This document shows positions 6,683 through 14,079 of a stretch of DNA of 25,443 nt, one piece after another. The position numbers and the translations under genes are program-made. Each line of letters begins with the position of its first letter. Position 1 is the stretch's first letter. The notes below the pieces were generated by a model, which was given only the letters and a program-made list of their open reading frames with translations, was not told the DNA's origin and made no database searches. Source of the DNA: Bacteroidales bacterium UBA4243 (lineage in GTDB: Bacteria > Bacteroidota > Bacteroidia > Bacteroidales > F082); NCBI GenBank assembly GCA_002396205.1, contig DGXB01000122.1, forward strand, positions 1-25,443. The letters are read 5' to 3'.

Positions 6683-7483
6683 TTATTCAAACAAAAGTGA
6701 GAACTGGAACAATTTGTTGCGCAATTGGTCGATGGGGGCAGTGTAAAGGAAGGCTTCGTTCTTCACAATGTCGAGCACTCCGTAGCTCATCTTGAGCTCC
6801 ACACCCATCTTGAACCACTGGTTGTAGATGTCTATCCCGACACCGAGCTCGCCCGCCAGGTCGAAGCGTTTGGTGACGAGGTTGTTGATGAATTCGTTGC
6901 CTTGTCCGTCGGTCTCCTTGTTGTCCTTCTGGGAGGCAAGGTCGAGTTTGGGGTTGATGCCGCCAAAGACGTAAGCCCCGATGTTGTTGTAGCGTTTCGA
7001 GCGGTATTTGATGTTGAGCGGAAACTCCACAAAAGTGGTGCCGATGGACTTGGTGATGTTCCTCGTGTCCATGCTGCCGTCGTTCCCTTCGATGACGATG
7101 CTGTAGTTCAGCCTGCGCTCGCTGAAACTCAACGAAGGAATGAACCGCAGGTCGAAATAACGGCCAAGACGCTTGCTGCCGATGATGCCGACGGTAAAAC
7201 CAGGTGTTTGTTCGGTTTCAATGTTGTAGACATAGAGATGCTTGGTGTTCGGAACGCTATAGTTGCCCTTGGGCCAGGAGTTGGCGGGCAGTGCCATATT
7301 CTGGTAATTCTCCACGGTTTTAATGGTGTAGCTCATTTGGTTGTAGCCCAAAAGGAACCCGAAATGGTAAGGCTCTTGGTCGTATTTGGGCAGATACATG
7401 ATGGTCCGTCGTTGGGCAATGGCTGGCGTACATAAGGCCATGACAAACAGCATGATGGCCGATATTTTCAGTGCTTTTTTCAA
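6683..7483 (-). CDS. porT: PorT-family outer membrane protein (type IX secretion)
   Basis: PorT (SprT) is a membrane beta-barrel protein needed for type IX secretion in Bacteroidota. The 266-residue product has a signal peptide (residues 1-23, cut after PAIA) and then alternating hydrophobic and polar strands typical of a small outer-membrane barrel (FGFLLGYNQMSY, LRFIPSLSFSERRLNY, VEFPLNIKYRS, GAYVFGGINPKLDL, GELGVGIDIY). It ends in a Phe-rich strand, LFQFSLLFE. It lies directly downstream of ubiE, an arrangement I recall from other Bacteroidota. A T9SS cargo protein is encoded in the same window. A generic porin-fold DUF is the alternative if the PorT assignment is wrong. Confidence 0.8.
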   Translation of the reverse strand: MKKALKISAIMLFVMALCTPAIAQRRTIMYLPKYDQEPYHFGFLLGYNQMSYTIKTVENYQNMALPANSWPKGNYSVPNTKHLYVYNIETEQTPGFTVGIIGSKRLGRYFDLRFIPSLSFSERRLNYSIVIEGNDGSMDTRNITKSIGTTFVEFPLNIKYRSKRYNNIGAYVFGGINPKLDLASQKDNKETDGQGNEFINNLVTKRFDLAGELGVGIDIYNQWFKMGVELKMSYGVLDIVKNEAFLYTAPIDQLRNKLFQFSLLFE

Positions 7484-7548
7484 TGCAATTCAATTTTGAT
7501 TATGAATGGTAACGCGACATTTCGGGTTTTATTGCGCGAAAACGGCGG

Positions 7549-7556
7549 CAAAATTA
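7549..7556 (-). promoter_or_regulatory. Candidate -7 box for porT
   Basis: TAATTTTG on the minus strand, about 65 bp before the porT start. No TTG is seen at the right distance upstream, so the call is weak. porT could also be transcribed from the ubiE operon. Confidence 0.35.
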
Positions 7557-7607
7557 GGAAAAAATGGGTGAGCGTGCCGCGTTCCACGCTTTTTTTGTTT
7601 TTGCGTT

Positions 7608-8315
7608 TCATACTGTCAATTGAACCTTTCTCGTGCAGTAGAGGGTGGCAATTCCAAAGGCCAAACGGAGAATCCGACCGTTCTCTAGTCCGTGTTGTGC
7701 CATGTCGCGGAGGAAGTCATTGGGTCGGGGAAACCGTTCTACCGACTCGGGAAGATAGGTGTAGGCATTTGCGTCTTTCGAGACCATTCGCCCGATTTTT
7801 GGAAGTATCTCCTTGAAATAGAGCCGATAAAGCTGTTTTATGGGAAACTGCTCGGGCATGGAAAACTCCAAGATGAATGCCTGTCCGCAGGGCTTTAGCA
7901 CGCGATAGATTTCGGAAAGTCCTTTGCCCAAATCCTCGAAATTACGCACTCCAAAGGCCACCGTGACGGCGTCGAAACTGTTGTCTTCAAAAGGAAGTGA
8001 AGCAGCGTCACCGAATTGCAAATTGATTTGGCTTTCAAACTTTTGCACCTTGACTTTTGCCTTGCCAATTTCCAGCATTTTCTCGGAAATATCCATCCCG
8101 ACGATGTGTGCCTGTGGATTGTGTTCGGCAAGGGCGATGGCCAAGTCGGCGGTGCCGGTGGCGAGGTCCAAAATGGTTTTGGGCAGGCTTTTTGCAACGG
8201 CTTTTGCGGTCTTGCGTCGCCACACCTTGTCAATGTTGAGGGAAAGCCCGTGGTTGAGGGCGTCATAATGGGGCGAGATGCGGTCGAACATGGCCGCGAT
8301 GGGGGATGCGCTCAT
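7608..8315 (-). CDS. ubiE: Demethylmenaquinone methyltransferase UbiE/MenG
   Basis: The enzyme uses SAM to methylate demethylmenaquinone in the last step of menaquinone synthesis. The start MSASPIAAMFD at 8315 overlaps the upstream stop by 4 bp (ATGA) and gives 235 residues, the normal size. The SAM-binding motif LDLATGTADLAI lies near residues 50-61, and the family signatures MFDRISPHYDALNH (N-terminus), VAFGVRNFEDL (middle) and RVLKPCGQ are present. Since Bacteroidota respire with menaquinone, the MenG role is expected. It follows the glycosyltransferase gene with coupled translation and precedes porT. Confidence 0.94.
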   Translation of the reverse strand: MSASPIAAMFDRISPHYDALNHGLSLNIDKVWRRKTAKAVAKSLPKTILDLATGTADLAIALAEHNPQAHIVGMDISEKMLEIGKAKVKVQKFESQINLQFGDAASLPFEDNSFDAVTVAFGVRNFEDLGKGLSEIYRVLKPCGQAFILEFSMPEQFPIKQLYRLYFKEILPKIGRMVSKDANAYTYLPESVERFPRPNDFLRDMAQHGLENGRILRLAFGIATLYCTRKVQLTV

Positions 8316-9322
8316 TGCAGGTAAGAATTCAGTTTCAAGATGATTTGTTCGGGCGTGATGTCGTTTAGGCACGCATAATCGCCTCTGTAACAAGGTTTAT
8401 TGCCGTATACCGAGCAGGGACGGCAGGGCATATCAAGTTGGATGCAGTCGTCTTCTTTTTGGTTCCAGCCCAAGAATCCGGCGTAAGGATGTGTGCCGCC
8501 CCAAATAGAGACGACCCTTGTGCCGACCAACGATGCCAAGTGCATGTTGGCGGAGTCCATCGTGAGCATCACGTCAAGCTGGCCCATCAGGGCGAGTTCA
8601 CCCGCTAAACCATGCTGGCATTTGGCGGCTTGCACATTCGGGTATTTGGCGCAAAGCTCCGCGATTTGTCGTTTTTCGTCCTCGCCACCACCGAAAAGGA
8701 AAATGGTAGTGTTTTCTCTCTCGCTCAAGGCCTTGATGACGGTTTCCATCCTTTTTAAGGGATAAACTTTGGCGGGATGTTTGGCAAAAGGCGCAATGCC
8801 AATCCAAGTCTCACTAGTCGCTTTTTGCGTCTCGCAAAAAGAAGAATAATCGAGTTTTACGAATTGTGGCTTCACAGGAAATCCCAACTGCTCCAACACT
8901 TTGGCATAGCGTTCGAAACTGGTCTTTTGTTGCACAAACACCTTGTTTTTCTGTTGCGTCAATTCCTTTTTGCCCGTGCGTCCTTTGTTGATTTTGGCGA
9001 CTTTCTTCCCGAACAAATGGCAGATGAAACGCAGCCATTGTGTTCGCAAAACGTCATGGAAATCAGCAATATAGTCGAAATCCTTGAGATGGATGTCTTT
9101 CAAAAGGCGGTTCAAGCCGAACAACCCTTTATGACGGCCTTTCAGGTCTGCACCAAAGAAATGCACGTTTTTGGGCAACTTCTCAAACAACGGTTTCGCC
9201 ATTTCGCGACTCACCATAGTAATCTCCAAATCAGGATATTGCATGGCCAAATCATGTACCACGGGCACGGTCATGGCAATGTCGCCTAAAGCGGAAAACC
9301 TTATAACGAGAAGCTTTTTCAT
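8312..9322 (-). CDS. Glycosyltransferase family 9 (heptosyltransferase-like)
   Basis: GT9 enzymes transfer heptose or similar sugars to lipopolysaccharide core at the inner face of the membrane. The start MKKLLVIRFSALGDIAMT at 9322 carries the classic N-terminal RFSALGD signature of the family. The 336-residue length fits. The C-terminal donor-binding half has IGIAPFAKHPAKVYP, LFGGGEDE and MDSANMHLASLVG followed by VSIWGGTHP, all typical of GT9. Acceptor and donor cannot be told from sequence. It overlaps the DUF4254 gene upstream and ubiE downstream by 4 bp each. Confidence 0.9.
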   Translation of the reverse strand: MKKLLVIRFSALGDIAMTVPVVHDLAMQYPDLEITMVSREMAKPLFEKLPKNVHFFGADLKGRHKGLFGLNRLLKDIHLKDFDYIADFHDVLRTQWLRFICHLFGKKVAKINKGRTGKKELTQQKNKVFVQQKTSFERYAKVLEQLGFPVKPQFVKLDYSSFCETQKATSETWIGIAPFAKHPAKVYPLKRMETVIKALSERENTTIFLFGGGEDEKRQIAELCAKYPNVQAAKCQHGLAGELALMGQLDVMLTMDSANMHLASLVGTRVVSIWGGTHPYAGFLGWNQKEDDCIQLDMPCRPCSVYGNKPCYRGDYACLNDITPEQIILKLNSYLQ

Positions 9323-9930
9323 TTTTGCCCGTAAAGCACGGGGTTGAGGTTCGGGTCGTTGTACATCTTCATCTGCTTGTAGACCTTCATCACCTTTTCG
9401 CCGGTCTTGTAGCACTCCATCAGTTGGTCAATGGCGGTGCAGAGGTCGGTGTTTTGCTCTTGCAAAACGCGCAGCTTCTCCTCGCATTTCGCTTTATGCT
9501 CCTCGCTGACGTCGGTGCGCTCCACTTCGGCTTTCATGTGGTAAATCTTCAGTTGCAGGATGGAAAGGCGATCGATGGCCCAAGCGGGACTCTCGGTGTT
9601 GAGGGTGGCGTTTTCCTTTGGCTCGACGCGTTGAAAAAGTAGTTGATAGTATCCGTCAATCATCTCCACGATGTCCGTCCGGTCTTGGTTCGACTTGTCG
9701 ATGCGGCGTTTCAAGGCCAAAGCCTCCACGGGGTCGATGTTCGGGTCGCGGATGAGGTCTTCCAGATGCCACTGCACCGTGTCGATCCACACCTTATTAT
9801 ATAGGTACCATTCGATGGTCAGCCTTTCGTATGGGTTTTCGCATGGATGATCCACGTCGTCGTGCTTGTGGTAGTCGGCGATGGCTTGGTTGAAGATGGG
9901 GAGAATGGGGGCGGTGGAGAGGATGATCAT
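9319..9930 (-). CDS. DUF4254 protein
   Basis: This 203-residue protein has no known function. It is largely alpha-helical with charged, heptad-like segments (for example residues 120-190), no signal peptide and no membrane segment, so it should be cytoplasmic. The WYLYNKVWID and AWAIDRLSILQLKIYHM stretches fit the DUF4254 family of Bacteroidota. The gene overlaps the GT9 gene by 4 bp, and DUF4254 genes are, as I recall, usually next to such glycosyltransferases. A role in LPS or glycan assembly is inferred from that pairing only. The start MIILSTAPILP is chosen because upstream sequence is repeat-derived. Confidence 0.8.
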   Translation of the reverse strand: MIILSTAPILPIFNQAIADYHKHDDVDHPCENPYERLTIEWYLYNKVWIDTVQWHLEDLIRDPNIDPVEALALKRRIDKSNQDRTDIVEMIDGYYQLLFQRVEPKENATLNTESPAWAIDRLSILQLKIYHMKAEVERTDVSEEHKAKCEEKLRVLQEQNTDLCTAIDQLMECYKTGEKVMKVYKQMKMYNDPNLNPVLYGQK

Positions 9931-9947
9931 GGTGATTGTGTTTTTTT

Positions 9948-10085
9948 GACACGGGACGCGGGACTTTTTTAATGCTGTTAGCAATTAGCTATTGGCAGTT
10001 AGCTTGATTGCTCGTTTGCTAATGGCTAAAAGCTAACTGCTAAAAGCCAACAGCCTAAAAGTCTCGCGTCTCGTAGTCTCGCGTC
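9948..10085. repeat. Composite heptamer-repeat inverted structure
   Basis: Nearly the whole gap between the aminotransferase and DUF4254 genes is repetitive. From 9977 to 10053 the sequence runs in eleven 7-bp steps: four NTTRGCN units (9977-10004), two divergent units, then five units of CYAANNG type (10019-10053). The two groups are inverted copies of each other. Outside lie GACACGG GACGCGG (9948-9961) and, inverted, GTCTCGC units (10061-10085). The whole could fold into a large hairpin in RNA. The right end abuts the aminotransferase stop codon. Confidence 0.8.
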
Positions 10086-11294
10086 TTAATGCAGTTTCGT
10101 CAAAGCGGCCTTGATGCGTTTGACGGCTTCGATGAGTTTGTCTTCGCTGGTGGCATACGACAGGCGGATGCAGTCGTCGTTGCCGAAAGCGTTGCCGGCC
10201 ACGCAGGCCACATGGGCGTTGTAGAGCAGCCACATGCAGAGGTCGTCGCTGCCCTTGATGGTGGTCTCGCCGTCGGTTTTGCCGTAGTACGACTTCACTT
10301 CAGGGAATACATAGAAGGCACCGGCGGGTGTGTTGCACTTCAAGCCGGGGATTTCGTTCAGCAGCTTCACGAACGTGTCGCGGCGGTGACGGAAGGCCTT
10401 CAGCATGTCTTGGATTTCGGTCGAGTTCTCGGGGCTGAGTTCCATGGCCTTGGCAGCGGCAGCTTGGGCAATGGAGCAGATGCCAGAGGTGAGTTGTCCT
10501 TGAATCTTGTTGGTGGCCTTGATGATGGCTTGCGGGGCGGCGATGTAGCCGATGCGCCAGCCCGTCATGGCATAGCCTTTGGCCACGCCGTTGACGAGGA
10601 CGAGACGGTCCTTCAGGAAATCGAACTGGCCCATGCTTTCGTGCTTCTGCTCGTATTGGATGAACTCGTAGATCTCGTCGGAGATGACGATGATGTTGGG
10701 GTATTTCTTCAGCACCTCGGCGATGGCGGTCAGCTCGGCCTTGGTGAACACGCTGCCACTGGGGTTGCAAGGCGTATTAATAAGGAAAGCCTTGGTCTTG
10801 GGCGTGATGGCCTTTTCGAGTTGATCGGCAGTGATCTTGAAGTCGTGGGCGATGTCGCTCTTCACGATGACAGGCACGCCACCGGCCAATTTCACCATTT
10901 CTGGGTAGGAGACCCAGAACGGGGCGGGGATGATGACTTCGTCGCCGTCGTTGATGATGGCCAAAAGTGCATTGTTGATGGCTTGCTTGGCGCCGTTGCT
11001 GACGAGGATTTCGGTTTCTTTATAGTCGAGGCCGTTGTCGCGTTTCAGCTTGTTGGCGATGGCTTTGCGCAGTGCGGGTGTGCCGGGCACGGGCGGATAG
11101 TGCGTGTCGTTGGCGTTGATGGCGTCGATGCCGGCTTGCTTGGCCTGCTCGGGCGTGTTGAAGTCGGGTTCGCCGATGCTCAGGCTGATGACGTCGATGC
11201 CTTGGGCTTTCAGTTCACGGCTCTTGTTGGTCATGGCGAGCGTTGCCGACTCGGCCATGTTCAAAACTCTGTTGGAAAGGATGATTTCGCTCAT
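10086..11294 (-). CDS. aspC: PLP-dependent class I aminotransferase (aspartate type)
   Basis: The enzyme moves an amino group between aspartate and 2-oxoglutarate, or a related pair, using pyridoxal phosphate. The start MSEIILSNRVLNM at 11294 gives 402 residues, normal for the type I aspartate aminotransferase group. PLP contacts are visible: SNGAKQAI (99-106), NTPCNPSGSVF (173-183) with the conserved Asn, SDEIYE with Asp206 and Tyr209, and the Schiff-base lysine Lys239 in NGVAKGYAMTGWR. Ala takes the usual Ser position before this Lys, a variant I recall in Bacteroidota. Transcription probably starts at a -7 box at 11374-11381, giving a leader with a strong palindrome and heptamer-like repeats. 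Confidence 0.92.
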   Translation of the reverse strand: MSEIILSNRVLNMAESATLAMTNKSRELKAQGIDVISLSIGEPDFNTPEQAKQAGIDAINANDTHYPPVPGTPALRKAIANKLKRDNGLDYKETEILVSNGAKQAINNALLAIINDGDEVIIPAPFWVSYPEMVKLAGGVPVIVKSDIAHDFKITADQLEKAITPKTKAFLINTPCNPSGSVFTKAELTAIAEVLKKYPNIIVISDEIYEFIQYEQKHESMGQFDFLKDRLVLVNGVAKGYAMTGWRIGYIAAPQAIIKATNKIQGQLTSGICSIAQAAAAKAMELSPENSTEIQDMLKAFRHRRDTFVKLLNEIPGLKCNTPAGAFYVFPEVKSYYGKTDGETTIKGSDDLCMWLLYNAHVACVAGNAFGNDDCIRLSYATSEDKLIEAVKRIKAALTKLH

Positions 11295-11300
11295 ATTTTT

Positions 11301-11329
11301 GTTGAAATGTTGATTGTTGGATCGTTTAA
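11301..11329. repeat. Degenerate heptamer array before aminotransferase start
   Basis: On the plus strand the units GTTGAAAT, GTTGATT, GTTGGAT and CGTTTAA follow each other with about a 7-bp step. On the coding strand they read as CAAC-containing units that end 6 bp before the ATG, like the miaB leader. The match is loose. Confidence 0.4.
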
Positions 11330-11337
11330 TTGTTGGT

Positions 11338-11361
11338 AGAGACGCATGATTTTGCGTCTCT
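11338..11361. repeat. GAGACGCA palindrome in aminotransferase leader
   Basis: A perfect 9-bp inverted repeat, AGAGACGCA (11338-11346) and TGCGTCTCT (11353-11361), with a 6-base loop. It lies 12 bp after the minus-strand -7 box and would form a hairpin at the start of the aminotransferase mRNA. No T-run follows. Confidence 0.75.
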
Positions 11362-11373
11362 GCAATGAATTGG

Positions 11374-11381
11374 CAAAGGTA
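11374..11381 (-). promoter_or_regulatory. -7 box of the aminotransferase promoter
   Basis: TACCTTTG on the minus strand. There is no TTG 19 bp upstream, so the -33 element is weak. Its upstream region is shared with the divergent promoter at 11412-11441. Confidence 0.5.
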
Positions 11382-11411
11382 GGTGTTTTTTCGATAGGAC
11401 GCATCGAAAAC

Positions 11412-11441
11412 TTGAAGATTGAACGAAAAACCGTACCTTTG
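11412..11441 (+). promoter_or_regulatory. Promoter of the 11460 gene (and possibly lpxD)
   Basis: TTG (11412-11414), exactly 19 bp, then TACCTTTG (11434-11441). The start codon follows 18 bp later, so the leader is short, about 10-14 nt. Confidence 0.7.
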
Positions 11442-11459
11442 CGCCAAAATTTCAGAATA

Positions 11460-11978
11460 ATGAATGCGATAATTGTTTATTCTTTGATGGCCGCTGGCCT
11501 TTTGATTATGGTGGCTACCGTAATTTTGCTTTATAGGTTGATTCGGATGAAAGACGCCGAGCTCCGCGACGGCAGCAAATACGAATTGAAGGTGCAAGCC
11601 TTAAAGATTATCATGCCGCTGAAGGTGCAGGCTTACGAACGGTTTTTGCTTTACCTCGAACGCGTGCAGTTGCCTCAGTTGGTGAAGCGCGTCTATGTGC
11701 CAGGCATCGAAAAAGGGCAGTTCCATCTGCAGCTGTTACAAAATGTGCGTGAGGAGTTTGAACACAACCTTGCACAACAGCTATATGTGTCCAATTCCAC
11801 TTGGAACGCTGTGTTCAATGCAAAAGAAGAGCTTGTCAATCAAATCAATACTACTTTTGAGCAACTGAAGGATGAAGAGGATGTCTCTATCATAGCCCAG
11901 AGTCTGGTGGCCTTGCCCAATCCAGTAGTGGAGCAAGCTATCTCTGTCTTAAAGCACGATTTTGAGCGGCTGCTGTAA
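11460..11978 (+). CDS. Conserved membrane-anchored protein of unknown function
   Basis: I do not assign a function. The 172-residue product has one N-terminal transmembrane helix (about residues 2-25, NAIIVYSLMAAGLLIMVATVILLY without a lipobox) followed by RLIRMKD and a mostly helical cytoplasmic or periplasmic domain rich in Gln, Glu and Leu. The start at 11460 is preferred because the promoter -7 box ends at 11441; a longer start would lie upstream of it. The next gene, lpxD, begins 42 bp later in the same direction, with no terminator between, so the two are probably co-transcribed. I believe similar proteins are widespread in Bacteroidota as an uncharacterised family. Confidence 0.8.
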   Translation: MNAIIVYSLMAAGLLIMVATVILLYRLIRMKDAELRDGSKYELKVQALKIIMPLKVQAYERFLLYLERVQLPQLVKRVYVPGIEKGQFHLQLLQNVREEFEHNLAQQLYVSNSTWNAVFNAKEELVNQINTTFEQLKDEEDVSIIAQSLVALPNPVVEQAISVLKHDFERLL

Positions 11979-12020
11979 TAAAATAAGTTTTTAGTCGTTC
12001 TGTTCTAAACTTCTAATGGA

Positions 12021-13070
12021 ATGAAATTCACTGCTACACAAATCGCCGAGCTGCTCGAAGGCCGGGTGGAGGGCAATCCCAATGCTGAAGTCTGGAATGT
12101 GGCCAAAATCGAAGAAGGCGCACCTGGCATGATCAGTTTCTTGGCCAACCCTAAATACACACACTATATCTACGAAACAAAGTCGTCCATCGTCATCGTG
12201 AACGACGATTTTGAGCCGACAGCTCCTGTCACGACCACTTTGATCCGGGTGGCGGATGCATACGGCTGTTTTGCAAAACTGCTGGCGTTTTACGATCAAA
12301 TGATGCAAAACAAGCTGGGTGTTTCGTCGCTGGCTTTTGTTTCGTCGTCTGCTCAAATGGGCGAGAACCTTTATCTCGGTGAGTTCGCCTTTGTGGGCGA
12401 ACATGCCAAAATTGGGAATAACGTGAAGCTCTATCCGCAGGTGTATGTGGGCGAAGGATGTGTTATTGGCGACAATACGGTGCTCTATCCAGGCGTGAAA
12501 CTTTATCGCAACACGGTCATTGGCAAGAACTGTATCCTCCATGCGGGGGCAGTATTGGGTGCCGACGGCTTTGGCTTCGCCCCTCAGCCCGATGGCCATT
12601 ACGAGAAAATCCCGCAGGTGGGTAATGTGGTCGTCGACGATAACGTGGAAATCGGGGCCAACACCACCATCGACCGCTCCACGATGGGCTCGACGCATGT
12701 CCATAAAGGCGTGAAACTCGACAACTTGATTCATTTGGCGCACAATACCGAGGTGGGCGAAAACTCCGCTTTGGCAGCTCAGGTGGGCGTGAGTGGCTCG
12801 ACGCATCTCGGCAAGAACTGCGTGGTGGGCGGACAGTCGGGGTTCGTGGGTCACATCACCATTGCCGACGGATCGCAGTTTGGCGGACAAAGTGGTGTCA
12901 TGGGCAGCATCAAGGAAGAAAACCAGAAGTTCATGGGCACTCCGATACAGCCGCTGCGCCAATATTTGGTCTCCAACGCTCGTTTCCGCCACATTGACGA
13001 GATGGCCCGTAGACTCGACCAACTCGAAAAAGAACTGCGGGAATTGAAAGGCGGAAGCACCCCAAAATAG
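12021..13070 (+). CDS. lpxD: UDP-3-O-acylglucosamine N-acyltransferase LpxD
   Basis: LpxD adds the second acyl chain to UDP-3-O-acyl-glucosamine in lipid A synthesis. The 349 residues comprise an N-terminal uridine-binding domain (about 1-100, with ISFLANPKYTHYIY), then a left-handed beta-helix of hexapeptide repeats (about 105-300) and a C-terminal helical tail. The catalytic histidine is His241 in LIHLAHNTEVG. The acyl-binding segment GADGFGFAPQPDGHYEKIPQ lies at 180-199. Length and order match the family. It lies between the membrane-protein gene and the lpxC promoter, forming a lipid A cluster with lpxC and lpxA. Confidence 0.96.
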   Translation: MKFTATQIAELLEGRVEGNPNAEVWNVAKIEEGAPGMISFLANPKYTHYIYETKSSIVIVNDDFEPTAPVTTTLIRVADAYGCFAKLLAFYDQMMQNKLGVSSLAFVSSSAQMGENLYLGEFAFVGEHAKIGNNVKLYPQVYVGEGCVIGDNTVLYPGVKLYRNTVIGKNCILHAGAVLGADGFGFAPQPDGHYEKIPQVGNVVVDDNVEIGANTTIDRSTMGSTHVHKGVKLDNLIHLAHNTEVGENSALAAQVGVSGSTHLGKNCVVGGQSGFVGHITIADGSQFGGQSGVMGSIKEENQKFMGTPIQPLRQYLVSNARFRHIDEMARRLDQLEKELRELKGGSTPK

Positions 13071-13089
13071 CCCTCGTGAAATATTTTTT

Positions 13090-13119
13090 TTGTAGTTGAT
13101 AGAATATTTCCTATTTTTG
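13090..13119 (+). promoter_or_regulatory. Promoter of lpxC-lpxA
   Basis: TTG (13090-13092), exactly 19 bp, then TATTTTTG (13112-13119). The lpxC start follows 46 bp later. No terminator is visible after lpxD, so this is an internal promoter of the lipid A cluster. Confidence 0.72.
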
Positions 13120-13165
13120 CGCGTTTTTTGTGGGTAATAGATGCTCACATACGAAGTTTGATTTT

Positions 13166-14077
13166 ATGGAGAAACAACGTACGCTCAAAAATAGAGTCAG
13201 TGTCAAGGGAGCAGGTCTCCACACACGTCAGTGCGGCACCCTCACCTTCAACCCGGCTCCAATAAATTCTGGAATTCGTTTTCGTAGAATTGACCTTGAG
13301 AATCAACCTATTATAGAGGCCGATGTCGATAATGTCATTGATACCGCCCGTGGAACCACCCTTGGAAAAGGCGGAGTGAAGATTTACACTGTCGAGCATG
13401 TTCTGGCTTCCTTGCGTGGCATGGGCATCGACAACGTATTGATTGACATCGACGTGGAAGAGACCCCCATCATGGACGGAAGCGGCAAGTTTTTCGTCGA
13501 AGCCATCCATCAGGCGGGCATCGTCGAGCAAAACGCTCCTCGTAATTACCTCGTCATCGAAGAGCCTATTTCCTACAAGAATGAAGTCTTGGGCATCGAG
13601 CTGACCATCGAGCCATGCGACCATTTCGAGATCGACGTGAAGGTGAAATACAACACCAAGGTCCTCGATGAGCAACATGCCTCGTTGTACGACTTGAACG
13701 ATTTCGAAAGCGAGATTGCCCCTTGCCGGACATTCGTTTTCCTGCACGAGCTTGAGACACTCATTAGCCGTAACCTCATCAAAGGTGGCGACCTTACCAA
13801 TGCCATCGTGTTCGTCAACCGTAACGTCTCAGCCGAGGAACTCGACCACATTGCGGCATTCTTCAAGAAGCCGAAAGTCACAGTCAAGGAATGCGGCATC
13901 CTCAACAATGTGGAGCTTTATTTCGACAATGAGCCTGCCCGTCACAAGCTTCTGGATGTCATTGGCGACCTTACGTTGGTTGGCCGTCCCATCAAGGGCA
14001 AGGTGACTGCGGTGAAGCCGGGTCACTTCTCCAACACTTCTTTCGCGAGAAAAATCAAGCACACCTTATTGTATTAG
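13166..14077 (+). CDS. lpxC: UDP-3-O-acyl-GlcNAc deacetylase LpxC, without FabZ domain
   Basis: LpxC is a zinc amidase that carries out the committed step of lipid A synthesis. The start MEKQRTLKNRVSV at 13166 gives 303 residues. Zinc ligands expected from the family are His78 (TVEHVLASL), His260 and Asp264 (ARHKLLDVIGDL), and the catalytic His287 is in KPGHFSN. The DGSGKFF motif is at 104-110. In most Bacteroidota LpxC is fused to the dehydratase FabZ in a protein of about 460 residues. Here the chain stops right after the LpxC domain (ARKIKHTLLY), and lpxA begins two bases later, so FabZ is absent. It is transcribed with lpxA from 13090-13119. Confidence 0.95.
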   Translation: MEKQRTLKNRVSVKGAGLHTRQCGTLTFNPAPINSGIRFRRIDLENQPIIEADVDNVIDTARGTTLGKGGVKIYTVEHVLASLRGMGIDNVLIDIDVEETPIMDGSGKFFVEAIHQAGIVEQNAPRNYLVIEEPISYKNEVLGIELTIEPCDHFEIDVKVKYNTKVLDEQHASLYDLNDFESEIAPCRTFVFLHELETLISRNLIKGGDLTNAIVFVNRNVSAEELDHIAAFFKKPKVTVKECGILNNVELYFDNEPARHKLLDVIGDLTLVGRPIKGKVTAVKPGHFSNTSFARKIKHTLLY

Positions 14078-14079
14078 GC

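Noticed and set aside
9948..10085. CRISPR array
   Set aside because: The units are 7 bp without spacers of constant length, and no cas gene is present.
10089..11339. Plus-strand frame of 416 codons opposite the aminotransferase
   Set aside because: Antisense to a well-supported enzyme; composition (Val, Asp, Gly-rich) is typical of a shadow frame.
11295..11597. Longer start for the aminotransferase, adding 101 residues
   Set aside because: The extension covers the divergent promoter, the palindrome and the start of the plus-strand membrane-protein gene.
13071..13092. Terminator after lpxD (T-run)
   Set aside because: The T-run has no stem before it; the TTG of the lpxC promoter lies in it.
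11991..13148. Minus-strand frame of 385 codons opposite lpxD
   Set aside because: lpxD is unambiguous on the other strand; this frame has no family features.
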